A DNA stretch of 64,000 bases, taken from positions 40,443,656-40,507,655 of the forward strand of contig JARCOQ010000007.1 in the NCBI GenBank assembly GCA_029207755.1. Direction: 5' to 3'. Shown here piece by piece: positions 39,446 through 51,085 of the stretch (position 1 is its first letter; every line of letters begins with the position of its first letter). The notes below the pieces were generated by a model that was not told the origin of the DNA, made no database searches, and saw only the letters and a program-made list of their open reading frames with translations. Position numbers and translations under genes: made by a program. This DNA is from Chamaea fasciata (Eukaryota; Chordata; Aves; Passeriformes; Sylviidae).

Positions 39446-39494
39446 TGGACATTTCCGAGCTGTGCATCTCCGACCCGCTCGGCTACCACAATCA
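39445..39494 (+). CDS. ESRRB: ESRRB first coding exon (partial gene)
   Basis: This is the N-terminal coding exon of oestrogen-related receptor beta, an orphan nuclear receptor that binds TNAAGGTCA-type elements as a transcription factor. The family is known for roles in pluripotent cells, placenta and inner ear. Translation from the ATG reads MDISELCISDPLGYHN, followed by CA, the first two bases of a Gln codon completed in the next exon. From memory, mammalian ESRRB long forms begin almost identically, with Val at residue 3 and Pro at residue 9; here these are Ile and Ser. The exon stops at a strong GTGAGT donor, so the junction is phase 2. Reading on without splicing would give a TGA stop directly after Gln. 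The start lies in a CpG island with a CCAAT box and GC boxes. Start context is weak at -3 (C) but has G at +4. No later ESRRB exon was seen in the window. ESRRG and ESRRA begin differently. Confidence 0.88.
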
Positions 39495-39500
39495 GTGAGT
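39495..39500 (+). other. ESRRB: 5' splice donor of ESRRB first coding exon
   Basis: The bases AATCA|GTGAGT fit the vertebrate donor consensus at intron positions +1 to +6. Splicing here leaves the Gln codon as CA|G, which matches the Gln I expect at this position in ESRRB long forms. Using the next in-frame bases instead gives an immediate stop, which supports the junction. Confidence 0.85.
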
Positions 39501-39505
39501 GTGCC

Positions 39506-39539
39506 GGGCCGGGGCCGGGCGGGCCGGGGGCGGGCTGGG
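39506..39539 (+). other. G-quadruplex-capable tract just inside intron 1
   Basis: Seven runs of three to five G separated by one or two bases lie within 34 bases (runs starting at 39506, 39511, 39517, 39521, 39526, 39532 and 39537). The tract begins 11 bases after the donor site, on the transcribed-sense strand. Structure formation in DNA or nascent RNA is inference. Confidence 0.75.
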
Positions 39540-40440
39540 ACCGGCCTTGCGTCCCGGTGCGGGCGGGATGGGGCAGCGACCCCGCAGTCCCGCTGCCTCC
39601 GTGCCGCAGAGCCGCCGCCGCCCACCCCCGCGGGGCACGGCGTGTGCCGGGTGTCTCGGAGCGGCCGGCCGCGGGCAGGGCAGCGCAGCGCAGGGCGCAC
39701 CTCCGCGCCGGCAGGTGCGGCGGAGTCCGCGGAGCAGCACTTGGGGGGGTAGGCGTGCTGGTGTGTTTCTTTCTTGCCGTGTAACTTCTCCCTCTAATGC
39801 TTCATCTCCTAGGAACAGGCAGCTAAGAGTGAGCACTGACAGTCCTTTCTGCGCAGTTTTACTTTCCATCTGTGCTAGGATTTTTATTAGATGAATTACT
39901 AGGTGCCTATAAAGAGATGTGCATATAAAATCATACGAAGCAGATCTATTAAAGCACCGTCTTTTATTTTAAAAATCTGTGTCTCTTCTGAAATGCGCTA
40001 TGGAAATTCAGTTTCCCACAGACTACTGTTTTGGATAGCCTGCCCGGGGAAAGAGTGGAGTGAGTCGGAGGGCTGGCAAACAGACATCCCAAGCTGGGAC
40101 TGGTGGCTGATACCTTAGCACCTGCTATTGCTCTTTGTATTCCGAAGTGGGCTGTGCCTGGTAATGCTGTGTTTAAAATCACTTTAGCGTGTTAAGTTTG
40201 GGTTGATCCTGTTGGGGAAGTTAGGAGACAAGGCAAAACCTTTTCAGCGTTTACGTCCAGCTAACTGGAACAATTAATTTTAAATGCATTTCTCTGATAA
40301 ATCTCACCCTGAGCAGAGTCCTCTTTTGTGTGTTTGCATGTTAATCCGTGTGTCACCTATGCAGGTTTTGTGTCATCAGAGGTGGGAATTAAATAATTTT
40401 TCCTGTTTCATTGCTTTGGTCTTAAGAATACATTGTATTT

Positions 40441-40472
40441 AGTAAAATTAAAATAATTAAAATAATTAAAAC
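40441..40472. repeat. AT-rich tandem repeat (TAAAATAAT-like)
   Basis: AATTAAAAT units are repeated about three times. A short AT-rich simple repeat in intron 1. Confidence 0.8.
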
Positions 40473-43135
40473 CAAACAGATCATCCACAAATACCCCTCT
40501 TTCCTCATTTCAGCTTTTATTTGTCTTTCTGTACCTTGTTTTCTGATATTCATTCTGTCTTTACACTCATTTCTCTTTCCTTTAATCCCCAGCTTCCAGC
40601 AGTTTCATTAAAATGAGACTTTGTATTGTTAATAGAAATTAATAATCTAACCCATGTGATTTTCTTTTCCCCACTGGTGCTACACTTGTGGCTGCTGCAC
40701 TTTGAATTAAAAATAAACAAACAGTTTGTTAAGGGAAATGTATTCTCTGTGCTGCTGGGAGTCGTAGTATTGAGGCAAAAACAGAAGAATCATTTACCTT
40801 AATAAAAAAAGGGAAGACCAAAATGCCACAATGAAAAGCTAGATCTTCATCACTTGCTGTATTGTCTCTTAACTTTTTCCTTTTATTTTTTGTACTTCTG
40901 GAATTGAGAAAAAGGAACTCAAACAACATGAAAATAGTAAGAAGTGATCTGCATGTTGTATTGCCGTTCACCCTTTTTACTTTTTCATGGGCTTTCAGTC
41001 AGCTCTTAAAAATGTCAAGTGCACCTTACCCATATGCACAACTCCTTGGCTGCTGAGTAGACAGATGAAGGTGGCCCTGGGGGAAGTGCCACTGAGCCCC
41101 TATGGCTTTACAGCAGACAGAGAGTGCTGCTTTTTGAGATGAGAAACTGTTGAAGAGCTCTTTGTTTAAAGAGGTGCTTAGTTCTGTATGCCAACTGACC
41201 TTCTCTTTAACATTGTTTGAGGTTTGGTCGAATAGAGAAATATAATTTAAAATATTTCAACCTCAATTTTTACTATTTTTTAATTTAAAAGAGTGCAACA
41301 GTGCAGGAAAGTCAGAAAAAAGTTACTGAGAGAAGTAAGATATAAGCAGCTTTAAAAATACAGTATATATAAAGGTATATGTGCAGTGTGTCAGGTACTG
41401 ATTTGATTTACATTCTGGTTTTATTAAGGCCAGATTTCACATTATATTATTCCCGTAGCTGAGGATGAGTTGGCCCCGTCTATATCTGTTTAACCGTCTT
41501 TTTCTCCCACTGTAACACAATTACCCTGTAAACATACAAAGTAAATACAGGTGTATTTGTGCCTGCATCCCTAACTAGCTGTGTGAGCATATTATTCTTA
41601 CTGTACTGATGTATTCTTTTGACTGTCAGCTATTGAAATGATTTAAAGTTAATTTTCTCCCCCCCTTCCCCGTTTTTTTTCAATACCACTTTTAATTCTG
41701 TGGATGGCATTTTTTGTCACATTAAACCTTAAATTAGGAATGAATTTAAAAATATTGCAAACTGCTTCTTCTTGTTTAGTTGTTTGTTAAGCTATAGGAA
41801 AAATATGAGGAAGACTAAAATGTTAGAAGAGAAGTGGATGTGGGCACTCAATATATGATCCATACAGTTCCCTGGAAACTGTATTTCACCTCATAATTAT
41901 TGAAACTGAGAGCAAATGAGCAAGGCAAAGGAGAGGTGACTCCTTTCACCTTGGAGTTTGACGAGATCCTAATTTTTGTAACAGTCAGACCCAAAAGGAG
42001 TCTGAACAAAACCTAAGCAAAGGAATTCCTTGCCTCTAATTCATTCTTCAGGTTTTGTATTTATCTTCCTCAAGCAGTGAAAATTCCCTTTCCATTTGCC
42101 TGTGTGTGTGCTGATCTAAGCAATTGCACCAGGAACCTGTGGAAGTTCTGGTTAGCAGGTGTGTGGTTTCTCTCGGTGCAAAATCTTTTAGGGAGAGTAA
42201 GAAAATGCTTCTTCCTAATTTTGACCCTCTATGGATGTATTCTAAGGCCATGTATGTTTTATTTTCTTACACAGAAATCTACTCTTTTGCAACCGCTTAC
42301 TACATTTTGGTACTGACCTCTGGGAGAATTGTTCCTGGGGTGGATGGTGCAGCTCCAAGAAAGAAGCTTTTGTATGAATTGGAATTTGTTTTAAAGCATT
42401 TTCAAATTGGGAAATTAACAAAGGCAGTGATTTGTACCTGCAGTTTGTCTCTCAGGTGAGGGCATATGGTGAGAATACATTAGTTAAACTGTACTGACAG
42501 CGCCTGTCTGCGGTACGGCAGAAGGGGAATGCTGCAGACACCACAAATGACACGTATAAAATGTGTCATTTTAGTCACACACAAACACATGTGTGCATCT
42601 GTAAGTATTTGTGTGTAGGTATACACACATGCATACGTATGGTCTTGTGGAGTATTGGTGTTGCATCTCCCTCATGCGAACCTAAGGCTGTTTCAGAAGA
42701 GAGTAGAATACAGCATTTTTACTTTCCCGCATTAACTTCTGAATCTCAGAGAATTTTGGTTTCTGCCTCATTATAGTTGCCACTAGAAACGTTGACAGAA
42801 CTACAAAATTGCCATTTCTGTTTCTTATTAATATTCTACGTGACAGACAGAAAGTGACCAAGGAGCCATTATGAAGGTAAAAGAAAAATCACTGACAAAT
42901 GAGAGCATCCTGCCAGATGCTATGTCTCTTACACTGTTTCCTCTGAGGTACAAGAAAAACATGTGAGTCACTGATGAAATAAAAATTAAAATTATTTTAT
43001 GAAGAAAAGGAAAAAGTTGAAAGGAATAAACTACATGTTTGATAGAGAGATGGAATAGTGTAATGTTGAAATTTTAAGGCAATGAAGGGGCAAATTCCAG
43101 ACCCTGTGGCAGAGAATTAACAAAGTTACTGTCAC

Positions 43136-43144
43136 TGACCTTAA
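43136..43144 (-). promoter_or_regulatory. Candidate oestrogen-related receptor element in intron 1
   Basis: The + strand reads TGACCTTAA; the minus strand reads TTAAGGTCA, an exact TNAAGGTCA match about 3.7 kb after the ESRRB ATG. A chance match is quite possible. Confidence 0.22.
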
Positions 43145-45114
43145 TGCATAGATTGAAGTAATGTGACTTGATTTCAGAGGTTACTGGAAATCTCTATATT
43201 CTGTGAATGGGAGGAAATCTGAGTCAGAGAATCTGAATGCAACTGTCTGCTCTGAATATATCTCAGAGGCTGGGATTGGGAGGAGTTGTTAATTGGAGAG
43301 AATAGGATGGAGTTGTTTGTTTCGTTGACAGAATAAATTGAAAAACCTCTATAAGAAATTGGTGTAGTTTCTGGGTTTCTGACAAGCTTGCCATCATAAA
43401 ATGGGGTCTTAGTACGCTAAGCTTAGTGAGTGCAGGGCTGATGAGGAAATCAGTACTTTTAGAGTATTTGTATTAACTTTTCCCTCCTCTTCTAATTCCA
43501 CTTGTAAAAGTAAACATGATCTAATCATTATCAATTATTGAGAAATATGGAAAGATCAATATATTTAAAAAATAGGATTTTTTCATTGTATCGATTTGAA
43601 GTAATCAATGAATATTGCATTTAGCCTGAGAGGGGAAAGACTTTGGAGAGATTGCATCAGAGAAAGTTGCTGTGATAGAGGTTTCATATCCCGTTTTCTT
43701 CCTCTCCAAGAAAACGTTGCTCTACTCTCTGTGCCCTTTCTGCTGTTATTTCCCAGCCCTGTTTCTGCACTGTCACTACAGCTCTGAATTTCATGTTGTT
43801 TGAAATTACCTGTATTCTTCAATTATTTCAGTTCAATAAGAAGTTTTGTGCATTGTGTCTGTGGCTCTCTTTACAAAATTTTCCATGGCTTGAAGGATAC
43901 AAATTCTCTTAGGGAACAGAAACAGGGAGAAGGTAAAGGGTTTATACCTGAGTGTAGATGAAATTTACGGGTTCTGTGAGGAGCAAAGTAGAATTTCTCC
44001 AAAGAGTGTAAAATGTCTAAGAGAGATTTAATTAAGGAAAGAAATAGTGAAAGAAGAAAAAAGTGGTGAAAAATATTGAATAAAAAAGCAAAAATCCTTC
44101 CCCCATCTTCTTATTCTAACTTGTGCTCCTTGGTTTAAGAGTTGGGGGTCATAGAGCTGCACATCAGCAATTCCCGTGTAGACTGCAGAGACTAGGAAAT
44201 TCTTCCCAGTCAGACCTGTTCTTTATTCTGTGGAGCTACTGGCGGTAACATTACAGCCAGGGAGCACAACAGAATTTTTAGTCTGCGCAGTGTGAGCAAG
44301 TAAATATAGCATCTGTCCAGAACCCAGCAGTGAGCTTCTTAGGCAATGCTGCTGTAGAAACTGGGGTGAAAAGGGGGAAAGATCAGAGTTTCCATGATGA
44401 ACTATGGACCAGAATGGTAGGTTTTTTAGTGAAGGAACTTAATAAAGAAGATGTTAGCAGTACATGGTTATGGTGACCTTGCCAAAAAACAAAGGAAACA
44501 CTTGGTTTCTTTCTGTCTTTGCGGTATTAGCTGCACTGGAGTTTTGAATGTAGTCATTTCTATGTAGCTTGCATGTGTAAAGTGCTTTGTGCCTGTCATT
44601 GGGAACAGAACACAATTTAGTATTACTTTTTAGTAACAGCTATTGACTTGGCAAGTTTTACTTCTTAGGATTTAAATTGTAATAACTTATTCTTTGCATT
44701 TGTTTCCATCATTGTTATGCTGCCTCTCTCTAAAGCTTTGCCCTGTCTCTTCAGAGCACTAGAGATGCCCACAAAAAAATGATGCTTGCAGCTGGAGCAC
44801 AGTGCACTTTGAGTCTTCCAGTGCTTGAGAGTCTGGCTGCTGGCAATGACTGTCCGTGAGGAGAAACATGTCTGCTCAAGGTGGAACACACTGTATAATA
44901 ATATATTTGTCATGTTTGTAATTGCAAATGTAATTAGCAAACAAGCTCTGGGGGATTGAGGACTAGAAACTTTCACTGCACATCATTTGACACTATCTTG
45001 ACTGGACCGGAGCTTATATGTCACTGTTAACCCTTGCTGTTCTTGTAGAGAAATGCTCCTTCTAATGTGACTGCTCTAAGTCTTCTCCCTCTCCCTGGCC
45101 CCCCTCCCCCCGCC

Positions 45115-45134
45115 TTTTTTTTTTTTTTTTTTTT
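45115..45134. repeat. Poly-T tract (20 T) after a C-rich tract
   Basis: A C-rich stretch at 45098-45114 is followed by 20 T. Confidence 0.9.
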
Positions 45135-47176
45135 GGCTATGAGCAGCAGTGTACCTGTATTTGCTTATACCTTCTTTTATTGTGATAGCAAGTGCTTATG
45201 TTCCTCCTGTGACACATGCACTAATATTTCCTTTCCTAGCACTTCTGACACAGCCTGGAAAGCATTCTGCAATGCCCTTTGTGAAGAGCAGTGTGTACCA
45301 GTAAGTGCTTTTGCATACTGAGCTGTTCAGTGCATTCCTATCACCACAGGCAACGTTACTACTCAGTGCCCCTTGCACTTCGCAGAGACAACTTGCGAAA
45401 AGCAGGTGGCAAGCTGTTATCACACAACCTGCGATGGCTCTCTGTCCCTGCTGAGCTGGAATTTTCTTGCACTCCCTGTCTGAATGGGGGAGGAATAAAT
45501 ACCTAACGAATCCTATTCGTTTTGTGGAATCCTGGCGAATCTGAGTCTAGTCACCCTTAGGATGACATTTTTGTCCTACAGAAGATACTCCTGATCCATA
45601 TGGATTTAGTGAACAACACAGAATCAGTTCATATAGTCACAAACTTATGTGTGCAAAAGCGACTCCTTCACTTTTTCATAGGAATAGTCTCTTTTTTCTT
45701 TTTTTGTTTTCAAGATAAGACATAAATTGCAGTAGAATTTGTGATAGGATTGTTTTTGTTTTGGACAGAGTTCTGTTTATTCTGGCATTTTTGTATTCAT
45801 GAAAGGAAATCAGTTAAACGTAGAGAGGAGTGGCTGTTTTTATACATTTTTTGTCATGACAGTAAATACATGTTGCAAATATTGCGTGCTGTTGAAGGCT
45901 GGGAAGGGAGAGGGAATCCATTCTAGTTTCTTCTTGGTAGAATAAGAGCGTTTGATGAGGACCCCTTCTTTCTGGCCAAATTTTCCTTCTTCATTCCTGG
46001 ATATTGTATTTGATTTACCGTGTATTGTAAGAGTCATATATTTTTCTTAAATTAGCATAGCGTATAATGTGGCTGATGGAAGTGGGACCTCCAGCTTAGA
46101 GTATCCTGCGTAACAGGAGAAAATTTCCTACAGCGCCTTTTGTTTTGAATTGATTATCTGTGTTTTACTGCAGATTTTTTTACAAGAAGATTTTTTCTTG
46201 CTGTATGTCTGCTGGTCTAAAAGGCTGTTTATGCATACGGCATATTAAGAAGTGTTATTTCTAGGTTTTTCCCCCTTTTTCTCATGTCACTTTAAAGTTC
46301 CCTTTTGTAGTAATGGCCCTCAATCTCCGGTGATGGAGCCGTCACTGTGAACAATGCTGGTGAGTGTATTGTCTCCCTGTCCTTTCACTCAAGACAAAGG
46401 TCAAAAGAACAGCTTAAAAAAATGTTCAATTCTCCCATTATGACTTTGCATATGAAGATAATTTTAAGAATGTATAAGCACTTGGGTAAAAATAAAATAG
46501 AAATACAATTTTCCGTCAGTTTCCACAAGTACTTTTTTTAAAATGAATTACAAACCAAATTTCTCATTGAGATTTACATCATTTTACATATTAAAAAATT
46601 AAAGAGCTGAAGGACATTAAAGAATTATTCTTCAAAAGATTTTATTTTTCTGAAGTCTTCTATGTTGTTTTCGGTTTTTTTCTGTCAAACTGACAAGTTT
46701 CTCTTTCTCAAACATATTTGTTTTATGATTTAAGAAATTACACTTATTTAGATGAGTTTTTCAAAGATGTGGCAATATAGGAGTGAAGAACATAGGATAT
46801 TACTGATTTCGTGGGTTTGGTGTAAAATTTATTTTTACTGCACATAACCAGAATTAATGGGTACACATTTTCAGTGGGTGCGTTTTCTGCATGCTTTGCT
46901 TATAACTTTAAAAACAATTTATGGCTTGCACAATTATTTTAAGGACTTGCCGTTGTTTTATTTTTCTTTGTTTCTGGACCACGTATGGCATGTGATTGCC
47001 ATCTAGTCTTTACAGTTCAGAAAGTGCTGTAGAGGGAGAGTGATTTAATTCTTTAGAACACATAAATTCAGTCCTGCTTCAGTTCCTTTTCAGACATATA
47101 TGATGTTGCTTCTACTTTTAACCTTAAGAGTTTAATTCAGTTTCTTCATTGTTTTTGTATTTCTGCTGATGAGGGC

Positions 47177-47192
47177 TTTTTTTTTTTTTTTT
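47177..47192. repeat. Poly-T tract (16 T)
   Basis: A simple T run in intron 1. Confidence 0.9.
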
Positions 47193-48423
47193 GGTCATTT
47201 TTGTAGGTTAAGGGGGTAATGGTACAGGGAGACACGGAAAAAATTCTAAAAGCATCGGTGCCTATTTCCTGACATTCTATATAGGCAATTTTTGTTATCA
47301 GATTCATCAGTAGAGCAAAGGTATCTGGCTGGATGAGGGCTGTCCACACACCTGTGCTAAACAGCGACTTTGAGCAATGATGTGCAGCCTAACCAGGGCC
47401 TGCAATAGGGAGGAGGCCACAGCTGTCTTGTACAGTCGAAACTCGCCTTCAAAGCCAAGGAAATCCCGACATCCGAACTTGCATTTTTGTGCTTGGGCAT
47501 TGTGAAGGATGATGACTTTACCTTCTGTGGGTTCTCTTTGCCTTAATAGGTTGTAGCAAATAGGACTTCATGAAAATGATGTTTAAGTGTATCTTGAATT
47601 CATAGGTATTATTTGACATTGATGATGCCAGATGCATCTCCAAATTGTGTAGGGGCACCGAGCATGCTGTGAAGGACTAGGATGTCCCGGAGTAGCACAG
47701 AAAAGAGTTTTCTTGCATACAGAGATCTGTGAGAGATCTGCATGGATGGATGTCTGTCAGGGGTGTGTGTACACACTTAATTTTATATAATTGTGCACAT
47801 GCTATAATTTAACAGAACACACATGGATATAAACTATATAATTTTATATATAATCAAGTGTTCATTTGATGTTGCATAGTGAACTGTTTCGCTTCTCCAT
47901 CCAATCTTTTTTGGATGCATACACAAGACTTTCTGCATGCGGTTACGTATTTCTGTGTGTATTAGTGTATAAATGTATAGAAGGAAATAAGGGTAGGTCT
48001 GTCTTCATCACAGGATTGTTCCCACTCTTTATTAATTCAAGCTTGTAAATCTGTTAATGGCATTACGTAGAAGATGTTTTGCAAGTGTAAAATGCTGTAC
48101 AAATCCACCATACTCAACATCTGCGCTGAAAAAATGGGTTGTTTCTCTGGGAATATATATTATTATGGATTATATAAGATTACATGCAACTGAATAACTG
48201 CAGTTAGATTTTCTGTTTATAAATCAATGAACTGGTATTTTTTAAAGAGGAGTGAAGATTTTTTTAAAATGGAATATCGCAGAGTAATTTGAAAAACAGT
48301 ATGCAGAACACAGATCCAGCTCTAACATTGTCAAGATGAAGATGGGCTTGAGTGCCACAGCCATGAAAGTCAGCAATTTGGAATTTCTTTTATCTGTTCC
48401 TTTAATTTTTGTAGTTTTGGAAA

Positions 48424-48430
<7 letters not shown>

Positions 48431-48470
<40 letters not shown>
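48431..48470. repeat. Poly-T tract (40 T)
   Basis: Forty uninterrupted T, by far the longest homopolymer in the window. No SINE or LINE body is recognisable on either side, so its origin as a retroposon tail in reverse orientation is possible but unsupported. True length is doubtful because sequencing slips in such runs. Confidence 0.95.
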
Positions 48471-48471
<1 letters not shown>

Positions 48472-50279
48472 TTTAATGCAATCTTAGTTTAGTAAGCCAC
48501 AAATTATAATGTGCTTCCCTTTGTGGAATAACTTAAAAGGTTATTTGATTATGAAATATTTTGGGGTTTTGTTTCAATTTCATCACCTACAGTGTATCTG
48601 AGAATAGTCTTTTTTATTCTTTTTTAAAGTGTTTTTTATTTTCCTACAGAGCAGTTTCTTTTTTCCTAGCAATTAAGTTAGGGGACTGTCATTACAGAGC
48701 AACTATGAGCCCTAATCACTGCCCATGATCATTACTTCTCTAATAATATGGACTGTCTCTGTTGAAATTTCCCTTCTTGATTTCCTAGTCTAACTTGGGC
48801 TTGTTTCTTAAAATACTAACAAATTTAATTCCACGGCCTTTTTTAAATAACATAATTATGAAACAAAAACAAAAGCTCTCACAGTACAGTGATGTGCTAT
48901 CTATACATGTTTTAATGTGCTAATTTTCCTTAGAATTTTCCCTTGGGTGTTTAGGGAAAAACAGATTCAGTCCTCTTAATTGTTCATTGAAAGAAAAAAA
49001 AATACTTGCTTTTGGCTGGTTTACTTTCTCAGGATACTGGTTCTTTGCTTTGGTCTCTGCAAAATGTTATAGATTCAATTCCCCTGCTGGACCAAGAGTT
49101 AAAAATTAATTCACGAATAATAAAAGCCAATCAGTCTTGTTGAGTTTAAGAAGGATTAGAAGAAAGGTTTTTGTGCAGAAGCAGTTATATATCTTGGTTG
49201 TGATATTGTGGGACTAATAGATATTGTACTAGGGTCTCACTGTTATCTGATAAAGGTAGATGATTTGCAAATAGGATTGTTATCCTGATGACTAACAAGT
49301 CTAATATTGGATGGGTTAAAAGAGAATGGGCAGCTGGTGTTTTATTATATGTTCTTGACTCCCTCTTAGAAGACAATTACTTGATTCAGATGGGTAGATT
49401 GGAAAGGGACCAGGTAAATATAAACTACAAAGAAGTGGTTCCTGCTATAATACTGCAGCTGGAATTTTCAAGCAGAGTGATCTGACTTGGGCACTGAATT
49501 CCACTGTGTGTCAGTGTGCCTGTGGTGGGGAGCTGTCCATAATTGTTGAGAGACATGCACAGCCATCAGGCTGCCCTTTGCTCAAAGCATGTAACTGATA
49601 CCAGGTGGACACAGAAAAGCTCATGAATCCCTTGAGATAGAGGAAGGATTTGCACACAAAATTTTGTGATGCAAAACCCCCTGTCCCTACACAGATCTGC
49701 TGTGTAACACTGGAGAGGGGAGAAGGAAGTAGGAAATGTGTCTTCAGAGTAGGGCGGGCATCCAAAGTGACAGAGATCTCAAATTTAATTTTTTTTTTTA
49801 AGGATTCATTGCTAAAGGTAGAGTTCAAGTGAAAGACTGTGGATGAAGGTGGCTTGTTCTATGAACAGCGCTTGAGCCTGACATGAGGCATAAGAAGAAG
49901 GCTGCGAACCCTTCAGCTCAGTTAGGTGGAAGTCTGGGGAAGGGAAAAAAAGGATGTGGCTGCTGTGGGCAAGACAGGAATGGATGCGTCTTTTCAAGTA
50001 TCTGCTCTATAAGACCTTCTTAGGACTACAGACCCTTATTAAGAAAAGCATCTTGAGCGACAAATTGTTCTTGTGTATGGGTAGTTCACTGTCACATTCA
50101 AGAGCCACAGCATCTCTGTCTTTCAGATGTCGTCGTGGGAAAACTTGTAAACAGAGGATCTTTGTGAGGTTAAACGCAGTGATATTCAGCCTGCAGGCGA
50201 CTGGCTGTTACATTTGGGTAGAAATAAAGGCAGCATAGAGAGATGTCCATCTTTTGAAAGGAGAACAATTTTGCTTCCT

Positions 50280-50440
50280 TCAGTGCGGGACTGGCCAGTG
50301 TCCTTGCCTCCCAGTGCCCATGGCGGTAGCACGGGTGGGAGCTGGAAGAGCTCTGCAGCCATCTGCAGGGCTCCGCTGACAGTGCGCCGCCTGCGCGGGG
50401 GGCTGCGGGCCGGCCTGGACAGCAGCCGGCACACCTTTGT
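50280..50440. promoter_or_regulatory. Small CpG-containing GC patch in intron 1
   Basis: CpGs are clustered most densely at 50374-50430, in an otherwise CpG-poor intron. A + frame stays open across it (50214-50543), but the product has no recognisable domain. It could be an internal promoter, an alternative first exon or an enhancer. None can be shown from sequence alone. Confidence 0.35.
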
Positions 50441-50829
50441 TTTCACAGGCCAGCTCTTTGAAAACGTTCAAATTGCTTTGTCCTCCTCTAAAAGTGCACG
50501 CGGGTTTCTCCTGGGCATGTTGGCAGGGCTTTCATTACTGCATTAAGATAGCATTTCCGTGTTCATGGACCTGATGGAGTCTCCAGGGAGACTCTCTGTC
50601 ATCCCTGCTGTGCACCCCCTTCAACATCTTACTGGTGTAAGTTTGGGTGCCTGAAGGGCAATTCCACAGTCTGTGAAGATCTCATGGTAAGGAAGCTTGA
50701 TGGGGAAAGAGAAACCTTAGTGTTTTGCATTTGAGTTTCACACAGTCTTTGAGAAATACATTAATCTTCATGACTGCATCATTTGTGTTCAGATACACTC
50801 TTTCCAAAGTGGAGCTATCTCTTGCTTTC

Positions 50830-51085
50830 TCACAGAACTGCTGAGGTTGGAAGGGACCTTTGGAGGTCATCTAGTCCAACCCCTTGCCCAAGCAGGACCA
50901 TCTAGGGCTGGTTGCTCACGACCAGGTTCAGAGTGCTCTTGAATATCTCCAAGATAGGGGACACCACAGCCTCTCTGAGCAACCTTGTGCAAGTGCTTGG
51001 TCACCTACAGCAGTGAAAAAGTGTTGGCTTTTCAGAAAGACCCTACTATATTTCAGTTCATGGCCTCATGTGTCCTTTGAGGGTT
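50830..51085 (-). mobile_element. CR1 LINE 3' fragment, inverted
   Basis: Read on the + strand it begins TCACAGAACTGCTGAGGTTGG, then AAGGGACCTTTGGAGGTCAT and CTAGTCCAACCCC, followed by CACAGCCTCTCTGAGCAACC. These are reverse complements of CR1 3' landmarks. The element is therefore inserted opposite to ESRRB in intron 1. The inner boundary is approximate, judged from loss of CR1-like text after the motif TTTCAGTTCATGGCC. Confidence 0.92.

Larger units (their letters stand above)
38700..39770 (+). promoter_or_regulatory. ESRRB: CpG-island promoter of ESRRB
   Basis: This stretch is strongly GC-rich and CpG-dense, in sharp contrast to the CpG-poor DNA on either side. CpG frequency starts to rise from about 38480. 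The core runs from about 38820 to 39350, is interrupted by a pyrimidine tract, and resumes at 39480-39760. It contains CCAAT at 39098-39102 and GC boxes at 39156-39162 (GGGGCGG), 39272-39278 and 39286-39292 (both CCCCGCC). The ESRRB first coding exon sits inside it. No good TATA box is visible; GTTAAAGC at 39135-39142 is only TATA-like. The transcription start is inferred to lie somewhere around 39160-39200, but the sequence alone cannot fix it. Confidence 0.85.

Noticed and set aside
39174..39752. 192-codon + frame crossing the ESRRB exon
   Set aside because: It begins at a GTG, not ATG, reads through the ESRRB start and splice donor in another frame, and includes a translated pyrimidine tract.
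42577..42640. Alternating CACA/TGTG words that could form a hairpin or Z-DNA
   Set aside because: The matches are short and imperfect, within what dinucleotide-rich DNA gives by chance.
44468..44480. ERR-like element GCAAGGTCA on the minus strand
   Set aside because: It lacks the T at the first position of TNAAGGTCA and stands alone.
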